Origin: TMED108 sp964386795
GTDB lineage: Bacteria > Fidelibacterota > Marinisomatia > Marinisomatales > TCS55
Direction of reading: 5' to 3'
DNA: 63,070 bases
Assembly: GCA_964386795.1 (NCBI GenBank)
Contig: CAYLUE010000003.1
Coordinates: 1 to 63,070, forward strand
This document shows, piece by piece, positions 46,155 to 54,000 of this stretch (position 1 is its first letter; the number at the start of each line of letters is the position of its first letter). The notes beneath the pieces are model-generated. The model saw nothing but the letters and a program-made list of their open reading frames with translations, was not told where the DNA came from and made no database searches. The position numbers and the translations under genes were made by a program.

Positions 46155-46598
46155 TTAGTCATCTTTCAATGACTGAATTAATCTAAGCGAATACCAACGG
46201 TCAATTAGATCATTCATATCTTTAAGATATTCTTTATAGATCCTTTTTACAATTCTCTTTTTTCTATTAACCGATGCATCACCATTCATTTTAATTGAAT
46301 TGAGATCTTCCAGCGCCAATTCCGCATTTTCTTTTTCCTTTAATATCCAGTGCACTGGCTCAAATAGACTGGTGGTGACATAATTATTTCTTGAACCGCG
46401 CTTAAGAGAAATTGGAACATCATCCCTTTTCATTGCGCGTACTTTACTTTTGATATATTTTTCACTCTTACCTGTATTATGCGCTAACTGCTTAACTGAA
46501 ATAGATTTAGGAAATTTCTCTAGAACATCAGCCAATATTTGTGATGAGCAGGTATCTAAGCCGCGCCTTTTAAGCGTATCTGCATATTTTGTCAACAT
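46155..46598 (-). CDS. Unrecognised HTH-type protein
   Basis: I choose the ATG at 46598 (147 residues) because GAGGT lies 10 bases upstream; a longer frame begins at 46673 but its added 25 residues look non-coding. Residues about 12-55 form a likely winged helix (SISVKQLAHNTGKSEKYIKS followed by VRAMKRDDVPISLKRGS), which reads as helix-turn-helix plus wing. The C-terminal half is charged and helical (NRKKRIVKRIYKEYLKDMND). No effector domain is visible. It is divergent from the TPR-HTH gene, and an inverted motif pair lies between them, so it could regulate that promoter. I do not recognise a family. Confidence 0.6.
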   Translation of the reverse strand: MLTKYADTLKRRGLDTCSSQILADVLEKFPKSISVKQLAHNTGKSEKYIKSKVRAMKRDDVPISLKRGSRNNYVTTSLFEPVHWILKEKENAELALEDLNSIKMNGDASVNRKKRIVKRIYKEYLKDMNDLIDRWYSLRLIQSLKDD

Positions 46599-46653
46599 AT
46601 AATTACTTACCTCGAATAAAAGAAAATACAATAAATCTAATGAAATATAATAC

Positions 46654-46689
46654 GTATTTCTGCGGTACCCCACGCTACTGCATTAACAC
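46654..46689. promoter_or_regulatory. Inverted pair of the GTRTTWATGCAGTA motif
   Basis: The plus strand reads GTATTTCTGCGGTA at 46654-46667. The minus strand reads GTGTTAATGCAGTA at 46676-46689, giving an inverted pair with an 8-base centre and 10 of 14 positions agreeing. The right arm is nearly the same as the motifs before the small HTH gene and the CsgG-like gene. It lies in the divergent region between the HTH gene and the TPR-HTH gene, so it could control both. It is a candidate operator by recurrence only. Confidence 0.55.
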
Positions 46690-46727
46690 GCATTTGAATT
46701 GAGAAATATTACACTTATGTTTGGGGC

Positions 46728-48509
46728 ATGAAATTTGTGCGTCTTATTTTATTTGCAGCGAGTTTGAGCTTTTCAAATGGCCAAACTACCGATTATTTTT
46801 CCAAAGATAATAATCAAGCGATTCGCGATTCTTTGAATATGATTAAGTTTGTGAATCCCAATAAAGCGGTCAGGTTTGCATTTGAGATTTTAGAAAAATA
46901 TCCTGTAAAAAACCCCAATCGCGTCCAGGGCGCAGCCTACGCTGCCTTAGGTCAAATATATCATATTAAAGGACTCACGGGCCCAACCATTGAATATCTT
47001 GATTTAGCAGAAAAAATATTTTATGAAGTATTAGGCCAAATACCTCCTTGGCTTCAAATTGATATTGGTAATGTATATTTTGCGCAAGGACTATATGATA
47101 AAGCAACAGAATCCTATCAGCGGTCTTATGAGAATTTTAAATCCATTTCGGATAATGATGATATCAAATTAAATCCAGCTGGTCGCTCTGATAAACTTGC
47201 AGGAATGGCTGTTTCTAAGAACAATCTTGCTCTCATTTCAATTCAGCTGAAAGAGTTTGATAAAGCAGAGGCTTTATATATAGAAGGTAAAGCGCTAAGA
47301 GAGCAACGCAATCAATATGATGACCTTGCGCATTCGTATCTGAGCTTAGCTGATTTATTCTTACGGTCTGGTAAGTCATCTCAGGTGCCTATCTATTGCG
47401 ATAGTGCTGAGCAGATGGTAGAAAGATTATTTGATTCTGAAAATGAGCAATATGGCGCTTTCGAAGAGAATGCTAACCGTTATCTTGGAATGAGCAAACA
47501 GTATCTAGCTGAGTATTATTTCAAACAAAAAAATAAAAAGCTTATGTTTAATTATTTACGTGAAGCAAAAGACTATTATGCTGAACTACCTATTGAACTA
47601 TCGACCCTGCTAAATATTAGCGCAATAATGCATAGTAAATTTGAAGATCATGCGCAGGCGTTATATGATCTCAATGAAGGTCTTTTAATTGCTAATAAAC
47701 AAGGGTTGAATCGTGCAAAAAAACAGCTTTTAAAAACAAAAAAAGATATTTTATCGCAGATTAATAATCAGAGTGAAATTGAAAAAACTAATGAGATTCT
47801 TTTATTATTAAACCAGGAAGAGGTTGCCTCACAAAATCGTGAGCTGTTAATCCATATGGAGTTACGTAATCAGCTGAGAGCTGGACAAGAAGCATTAAAA
47901 GAAGCCAGGGAAGATCGGCGTCAATTTATCGCTTTAGCCATTTTAGTCTTCTTCATTTTAGGGCTTATCATTTCAATGGTTCGCAATGAATATATTACAG
48001 CCCAACAGCAGCAATTGTTGGCTGAACAAAGTAAAGCGGTGGCTGAGCTTGAATTAAAATCTACTGAGCGCGAACTGCGGCATGTAAGTACCTCTATCAT
48101 GGAAAAAAATGAAATGATCGAATCGATCAAGAAAGATATTAATTATGCGTCAAAATTTCTTTCCGATTCTGAATCTAAATATCTCCTAAGCCCTCTGCGA
48201 ACAAAGCTAAAAGATGCAACTACAGGTTCAACAGATTGGGGAGAATTCCAATTACATTTTAATAAGACCTATCCTGGCTTTTTAGAGCACCTCGCCAATT
48301 TGAACAAATCACTGACTATCCCCGACCTGCGTCTGTGCGCCTATTTACGGTCCGGACAAACCACCAAGGAGATAGCAAAGATGACTGGTCTATCGGTACG
48401 GTCTATTGAAAGTCGCCGCTATCGCTTACGAAAAAAACTAGAATTAGATCGCGATACTACCCTCTATAAATTCATTCAACAAATCGGTAGCCGCAAAAAC
48501 GTAACCTAA
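46728..48509 (+). CDS. Membrane-anchored TPR protein with LuxR-type HTH
   Basis: A 593-residue protein. A signal peptide (MKFVRLILFAASLSFSNGQ) precedes an exported TPR region (about 30-350) with repeats such as AAYALGQIYHIKGL and DIGNVYFAQGLYDKATESYQ. A membrane helix (about 405-424; FIALAILVFFILGLIISMV) is followed by a cytoplasmic coiled coil (about 428-480). The C-terminal LuxR-like HTH has LRSGQTTKEIAKMTGLSVRS and IESRRYRLRKKLEL. Such proteins (TPR-TM-HTH) are one-component transmembrane regulators common in the FCB group. The next gene repeats the HTH part, so they may share a binding site. Confidence 0.8.
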   Translation: MKFVRLILFAASLSFSNGQTTDYFSKDNNQAIRDSLNMIKFVNPNKAVRFAFEILEKYPVKNPNRVQGAAYAALGQIYHIKGLTGPTIEYLDLAEKIFYEVLGQIPPWLQIDIGNVYFAQGLYDKATESYQRSYENFKSISDNDDIKLNPAGRSDKLAGMAVSKNNLALISIQLKEFDKAEALYIEGKALREQRNQYDDLAHSYLSLADLFLRSGKSSQVPIYCDSAEQMVERLFDSENEQYGAFEENANRYLGMSKQYLAEYYFKQKNKKLMFNYLREAKDYYAELPIELSTLLNISAIMHSKFEDHAQALYDLNEGLLIANKQGLNRAKKQLLKTKKDILSQINNQSEIEKTNEILLLLNQEEVASQNRELLIHMELRNQLRAGQEALKEAREDRRQFIALAILVFFILGLIISMVRNEYITAQQQQLLAEQSKAVAELELKSTERELRHVSTSIMEKNEMIESIKKDINYASKFLSDSESKYLLSPLRTKLKDATTGSTDWGEFQLHFNKTYPGFLEHLANLNKSLTIPDLRLCAYLRSGQTTKEIAKMTGLSVRSIESRRYRLRKKLELDRDTTLYKFIQQIGSRKNVT

Positions 48510-48546
48510 ATTAATGCTATTGTATTAAATGAGTATTAATGCAGTA
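48510..48546 (+). promoter_or_regulatory. Motif cluster before the small HTH gene
   Basis: GTATTAATGCAGTA is at 48533-48546. An imperfect copy, GTATTAAATGAGTA, lies 11 bases upstream (48522-48535) and overlaps it by three bases. A shorter ATTAATGC lies at 48510-48517. The full motif is almost identical to the one at 48909 and to the right arm at 46676-46689 (minus). It lies 34 bases before the GTG start. Confidence 0.5.
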
Positions 48547-48580
48547 TTCATTTTATTTATGAGATTTAATATCTTGCAAT

Positions 48581-48862
48581 GTGACTGAAACATCAACACA
48601 GCAACATTGGATCGACTTCTTTTCCCGCTTTGAAAAAGAAAATCAAAACTTTGTAATAAACCTATCCAAACAACATGCAGATTTAACGCAATCACAATTT
48701 CGCGTCTGTCTCTACCTACGAGCAGGTTACAATACTAAATCAATCGCAAACACTCTAGGATTATCGATTAGATCGGTTGAAAGTCACTGTTATCGTATTC
48801 GCAAGAAGTTTGACCTAAATCACACAATAAATCTAGCAACCTATCTATATTCCATACGATAA
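48581..48862 (+). CDS. Small stand-alone LuxR-type HTH protein
   Basis: A 93-residue protein from a GTG start (an ATG in the same region soon meets a stop). The last 50 residues match the HTH of the preceding TPR-HTH protein (LRAGYNTKSIANTLGLSIRS and VESHCYRIRKKFDLN against LRSGQTTKEIAKMTGLSVRS and IESRRYRLRKKLEL). The N-terminal 40 residues match the region just before that HTH (WIDFFSRFEKENQNFVINLS compared with WGEFQLHFNKTYPGFLEHLA). It is therefore a short paralogue without sensor and membrane anchor, and could act as a partner or competitor for the same DNA. Confidence 0.7.
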   Translation: MTETSTQQHWIDFFSRFEKENQNFVINLSKQHADLTQSQFRVCLYLRAGYNTKSIANTLGLSIRSVESHCYRIRKKFDLNHTINLATYLYSIR

Positions 48863-48908
48863 TTGATATCGCAATAAACGTTACTGTTTAAATCGGGCTA
48901 AAAATTGC

Positions 48909-48922
48909 GTATTTATGCAGTA
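48909..48922 (+). promoter_or_regulatory. GTATTTATGCAGTA motif before the CsgG-like gene
   Basis: A single copy that differs from the motif at 48533 by one base (W position), 96 bases before the ATG of the CsgG-like gene. TACTG, in inverted orientation, is at 48884-48888. The following 90 bases are AT-rich and must hold the promoter, but no clear -35/-10 pair stands out. Confidence 0.5.
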
Positions 48923-49017
48923 GTTAAGGTTGTTATATTTTACCATATTTTATATTGTGTTATTGTGGATAAAATATATCAAATTCTAGACTGTTTATTT
49001 GTGTGGAGAGAAAAAAT

Positions 49018-50451
49018 ATGAACATAGCTAAATATTTGCGTTCCATTTTGCCTCTAGCTTTCGTGGCTTTGGCATTTTCCCAGCCCAGCGTTGCTGTATT
49101 GGATTTTAGCGCCAATGGACTACCGCAGTATGAAGTAGAGACCTTAGTCGAGCGGTTGCGCTCAGAGCTGCCAAACACCGGTGCTGTGCGCCTCGTTGAT
49201 CGCAAAATGCTTGAAAATATTTTAAAAGAACAAGGGTTGCAGCAATCTGGCTGTACCACCGCTGAGTGTTCTGCGCAGATTGGAGAACTCCTGGGAGCGC
49301 AATTTATGATAAGCGGATCAATTGGAAAGCTGGGGGATAGCTTTACCGTGGATATGAAAATGGTTTCGGTCACCACTGGCGGGGTTGAGCGTGCAAAAAA
49401 TCTTACCTTTGATGGAACTACCGGTGGCTTGCTGGTTGAAATGCAGATCCTTGCCTGGGAAATTGTGGCCTTAAAACCTCCGCAACCTCTGATTTTAAAA
49501 CGCACAGGTGCTGAGGATGGTGAAAAGGTGACGGTAGCGATCATGGACTTTGACCCTAGAGGCATTAGTCAACTGGAAGCGCAAACCTTAACCGATCGAT
49601 TTGCGACAGAAGTAGATGCAACCGGTAAAGCGATCCTGGTGGACCGGCGTCAAATGATGGAAGTAATGGAAGAGCAAGGCTACGATGAAGCTGGATGTAC
49701 CTCTGAAGAATGTGCAGCTGAGGTTGGTGCACTTCTCGGTGTAAAGTTTATGATTAATGGTGCGATTGGAAAACTAGGTGATACCTATACGATCGATGCC
49801 AAGATGTTTGAAGTTGCTACCGGTGCTGCAGCAAAAACTAAAAATGCGACTTACAATGGCCCGGTCGATGGTCTGATCACTGAAATCGAGATCCTTGCCT
49901 GGGAAATGATGGGTGTAAAACCACCGCGTACGCTTATTAATAAGCGTAAAGGTACGATTACCCAGGAAGCCGCACCGGCGCCTAAGACTCCATTAGCAGC
50001 AGCGGTGCGCTCTACGATCATTCCGGGATGGGGACAATTATATACATCCAATGCGCTGGATAATGAGCCGCTTTCTCGTCGAAAAGCATTGTATTTTTTT
50101 GCAGGGGAAATGGGCACCGGCGCTATCGCCTATCTACTCTATAGCAATATGAAATCATCTGATGAGGATACAAAAAAATATCATCAAAGTTATTTACTAG
50201 AATCAGACCCGGATCAAATCAATGCCTTTAAAACAAAGTCTGATGATGCATCCAGTAGCGCTGAATCATCAAAAAATCAATTAACGATCCTGGCTTATCT
50301 CTTGGGCGCTGCGCACCTCTACAATATCGTAGACGCTTATATGAACGGGCCAAATGAGGATATGGCATCTAGAAATCATAAAAAAATTGATCTGGTTTAT
50401 AATCCAGAACTTAACCAACCACAATTGAGGTTTTCCATTGCGCTTGATTAA
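49018..50451 (+). CDS. Tandem CsgG-like protein with C-terminal membrane domain
   Basis: A 477-residue exported protein. The ATG at 49018 is preceded by GGAGAG (49005-49010). After a signal peptide (about 1-22) come two homologous CsgG/FlgO-type domains (about 22-165 and 172-310). Each has VAVLDF or VAIMDF, then LVDRKMLENILKEQG or LVDRRQMMEVMEEQG, a Cys pair (SGCTTAECSAQIG and AGCTSEECAAEVG), then GSIGKLGDSF or GAIGKLGDTY. A linker leads to a C-terminal domain (about 325-460) with STIIPGWGQLY and two hydrophobic segments, like the DUF5683 membrane proteins. CsgG pores export amyloid fibres, but whether these duplicated domains form a pore cannot be told. It precedes a lipoprotein and a giant surface protein. 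Confidence 0.75.
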   Translation: MNIAKYLRSILPLAFVALAFSQPSVAVLDFSANGLPQYEVETLVERLRSELPNTGAVRLVDRKMLENILKEQGLQQSGCTTAECSAQIGELLGAQFMISGSIGKLGDSFTVDMKMVSVTTGGVERAKNLTFDGTTGGLLVEMQILAWEIVALKPPQPLILKRTGAEDGEKVTVAIMDFDPRGISQLEAQTLTDRFATEVDATGKAILVDRRQMMEVMEEQGYDEAGCTSEECAAEVGALLGVKFMINGAIGKLGDTYTIDAKMFEVATGAAAKTKNATYNGPVDGLITEIEILAWEMMGVKPPRTLINKRKGTITQEAAPAPKTPLAAAVRSTIIPGWGQLYTSNALDNEPLSRRKALYFFAGEMGTGAIAYLLYSNMKSSDEDTKKYHQSYLLESDPDQINAFKTKSDDASSSAESSKNQLTILAYLLGAAHLYNIVDAYMNGPNEDMASRNHKKIDLVYNPELNQPQLRFSIALD

Positions 50452-50965
50452 AACTTTATTACCAACCATGGCCCTTCTAACCATGGCGTGCGAATTGTAC
50501 GATAATTCAGAACTAAATCCACGCGATATAGATTCGGCTCTATCACCAGGATTGGTGTTTGATCCGGTAAGCAACACAACAACCGTTGGTGCTGCAGCCG
50601 AATTTGATGTATACGTTGTTTCGGCGGATAATATATCGGGAATTCATGCTCAAATCACCTACGATGCAAACCGTTTGAGCGTGACCAACGTGACCACCGG
50701 TGACTTCTTCAGCGATAGCGCACAAACCAATACGTCATTTTTCGTTTACGATGATGACAATGGTGTGCTCGATATCAATTATTTTTACTTAGGAAACGAG
50801 ATCACCAAAAGCGGTACAGGAAAAATAGCCACGATCCTTTTCAATACTAAACAGTCGTTCGATGCAACCACGCTTGAAATTACGGATGGCTCTGAACTTG
50901 TTGATCAGGATGATGTGGATATTGAAATCCTAACGCGCGGTACAGCGACAGTACAATCTAACTAG
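50438..50965 (+). CDS. Cohesin-like-domain lipoprotein
   Basis: A 175-residue lipoprotein from a TTG start (50438), which overlaps the CsgG-like stop by 14 bases and has GAGG (50427-50430) 7 bases upstream. The signal peptide ends in the lipobox LTMAC (Cys at 18). From about residue 38 it has a cohesin-type beta-sandwich pattern: AAEFDVYVVSADNISGIHAQ, then ITYDANRLSVTNVTTGDFF, then GVLDINYFYLG and SGTGKIATILFNT. Cohesin folds bind dockerins in cellulosomes but also occur as general surface adaptors. No dockerin is seen. It may serve as an anchor or binding partner for the adjacent giant protein. Confidence 0.75.
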   Translation: MRLIKTLLPTMALLTMACELYDNSELNPRDIDSALSPGLVFDPVSNTTTVGAAAEFDVYVVSADNISGIHAQITYDANRLSVTNVTTGDFFSDSAQTNTSFFVYDDDNGVLDINYFYLGNEITKSGTGKIATILFNTKQSFDATTLEITDGSELVDQDDVDIEILTRGTATVQSN

Positions 50966-50988
50966 TTTAGATAATTTATTACCTTTGA

Positions 50989-51034
50989 GATTAGAATAGA
51001 ATTAGGCTGGATTAGAATCCGATCTTAATCTAAT
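50989..51034 (+). promoter_or_regulatory. Direct and inverted repeats before the giant gene
   Basis: GATTAGAAT occurs at 50989-50997 and 51010-51018, a 21-base period that equals two DNA turns. ATTAGA (51011-51016) is also inverted as TCTAAT (51029-51034), the last bases overlapping the ATG. This could be a protein-binding site or a hairpin over the ribosome-binding region. No Shine-Dalgarno sequence is seen before this ATG. Confidence 0.4.
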
Positions 51035-54000
51035 GAAGTTAATTAAACACATACGAGTTAATGTTCTATTGGCTCTCCTTCTACCCTCTTTAGCGTTATC
51101 GCAAACGGTCTACACATTCACCAATGCGAGTGCAACAGGAAAAGATGGTCCGACCCAAAGTCAGGTGAACTCAACCTACGGTAGCGGTAACAATTTAAAT
51201 GGTGCGGTCACCATCAATACCCAAGGAATTCAGGAATGGACCGTTCCAGCGAATGGGGTCTATACGATCGAGGTTTGGGGTGCGCAAGGAGGTAATACAG
51301 GAGGCAGTGGGGGTACAAGCTCAATAAGTAATGGACCAACACAAGGCGGTAAAGGCACCCGGATGAAAGGTGATTTTACCTTATCGCAAGGTGATGTATT
51401 AAAAATTTTAGTGGGTCAGCAAGGCTCTGGAAACCAATATGATGGTGGCGGTGGCGGTGGAACCTTCGTGGTTAAAAAAACCGGCAACGGTTCTACCGAT
51501 ATCACGGCGCTGATCATTGCTGGTGGGGGCGGTGGATCAAACTCCTACAGCGGTAATGATCCTGGAGGCCATGCTCTAACTGGAACCACGGGAGGCTNNN
51601 NNNNNNNNNNNNNNNNNNNNNNNNNNNNNNNNNNNNNNNNNNNNNNNNNNNNNNNNNNNNNNNNNNNNNNNNNNNNNNNNNNNNNNNNNNNNNNNNNTCT
51701 GGTGGTACCGGCTCCAATAGTAATTGTAATGCTGGTGGTGGTGGTGGATCCTATAACAATGGATCGAACCAATCAAATTCGGCTGAGGCTAGGGAAGGCC
51801 ATGGATTGGTCACGATCACAGCCTGTTTAGGTTTTTGCTTTGAATCCATGACCGTTGCATCAAACAACAGCTACGCAGATGTTACCCTTAGCGCCGGTGG
51901 GTTCGATACCAATGGTGGTAGTGGCGCGATCGAAGCAAGCGATTTAACATTAACATTCGCACGCAATGGTGGTGTTGCAACCAATACAGTGATCAGCAGC
52001 ATAAAAAAGAATAACAATACCTCGGAAGGAAGCGCTGGTGCTTTAACCGGTGGTGAAACGGTGCTTCGCTTATTCCTTACACTAACTGGACTTCCAGTTG
52101 GCGTAGAATCAATTACGCTAAAGCCTGCAAGTTCAACCAGTATTTACAATGCAAGCGGAACCGCTATGCAGGCCGCAAGTTCAGTGAGCGCTGCGCTAAA
52201 AGATCAAAATGGTCCATACATTACAACTACTTCTATCAATAGCGCTAATACGCAAGTGACGGTAACCTTGAGTGAAACATCCTACAGTGCTAATAATGGT
52301 AGCGGTAGCCTGGCAAAAGAGGATTTTTCATTAGCCATCAATGGTGGCGCAGCTACGATCAATAGTCAAACGCCAACCGCGATATCCCAAAGTAATAATA
52401 ACTATACGCTTACATTTGCTACCTCGGGTTCTGCAAACGGCCTAGAGGTATTGACCGTTTCGCCGGTTGCAAATTCTATTTACGACGCAAGTGGAAATGC
52501 CTCAACGACGCAGCAAAGCAATAACACGGTCAACCTTTACGACAGGCGCTTAGTTGAAAATACCAAACTTGAGCATGATACCAATTATGGTATCTATAAT
52601 AATCTTATTAAAATGGATCAAAATTCTTTTGCGCTCTCCTACACTGGAAATGGCACCGATCCATACCTGCAAACCTTTACTATTAGCTCCGATGGAAATA
52701 CCATCACCCAGGTACTTGAAAAGGAATTGGGAACAAAACAAGAATCACAATATTCATCCTTCATCCGAATGTCTGAGGATCTGTATTTGATGGCCTACTA
52801 TGGCTATAATTCTGGTACGAGGCACGATGGCGTTACGGTTTCAAATACTGCAGGTATGTGGCTATCGGTCTTCCAGATCAAAAATGATGGCTCTGTGATC
52901 AACGAGATGGGAAATTATCTCCACGATACGTATACTAACAGTACTGCCCATAACGCATTGATCAAGATCGATGATGATACCTATGCCCTTGCCTACAGGT
53001 CTTATAATTATGGACCGCAAAGTTCAAGCCAGTGGGGCGGCTGGATCAAAACCTTTAAGGTTAATGGCGGTACTATCAATCAGGTAAATGAACTTAAACA
53101 TTACGATGGCAGCGACGGATACTGGCATTCATGGGAACAGCTAAGCGCGAGTAAATATGTGCTGGCGTATCAAGGGTCCAGTGGAGATGGATATCTCAAA
53201 ACATTTACGATTTCTACAGATGGACAGACGATCACTCAATTGCAAGAACTTGAACACGACACAGATAACGGGTCTTATAATTCATTAAGTAAAGTGGATA
53301 GCGATACCTATCTACTCGCCTACGCCGGAAATGGTGAAGATGGGAAAATATCAACCTTTACGATTCCAACCGATGGGTCTTCAATCACTGAAGTGGCAAA
53401 TATTAATCACGATACTAATGTCGGCTACTACAATTCGCTGATCAAAATAGATGAAAATAAATTTTTACTCGCTTATAAAGGTGCTAGTAATGATGGCTAT
53501 GTCAAAACGTTCACTGTACCGGATGATGGTGCGTCGATCACCGAGTCTTCTATACTTGAGCATGAAGTAGCTACCAATGATTGGAACAGCTTACAGATGC
53601 TCGACTTTGATAACTTTGTTTTAGCCTATGAAGGAGATTACGATGACGGCTGGATCAAAACATTTAATTACCCCCAAGCTGCAAATACCACAAACCCTAG
53701 GATATCATCGGTTGCGATCGCAAGCAACAATAGCACGATCGCGGTTACGATGAATGAGCCGGTCTATAGAACCAATGGTGGGAGCGGTGCGCTGGAAGTA
53801 GCAGATTTTGCTCTTTCCTTATCCGGTGGAAATGCAACACTGGCTTCTGCTACCCCTACCTCGATTTCGATCAGTGGCAATGTCTATACGCTGGGTATGA
53901 ACATCGCAGGGCAAGCCTCTGGTTTTGAAAAAATAATAGTAAAGCCGGTAGACAACAGTATTTATGATGCCTCAGGGAATGAAGCATCGGATGATTCTCA

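Noticed and set aside
46693..46723. TTTG, then 19 bases, then TATGTTTG before the TPR-HTH gene, as in the Bacteroidota promoter consensus
   Set aside because: A start from this element would fall on the ATG itself, giving a leaderless mRNA. No other gene start in the window shows the same element, and mraZ has TTGACA/TATACA. I treat it as chance.
51698..51830. The frame of base 51033 appears to continue after the gap and stop at 51830
   Set aside because: The sequence there (LVVPAPIVIVMLVVVV) is not a sensible continuation. The open frame from 51698 gives SGGTGSNSN and glycine runs that match the part before the gap, so the stop at 51830 is a product of the arbitrary gap length.
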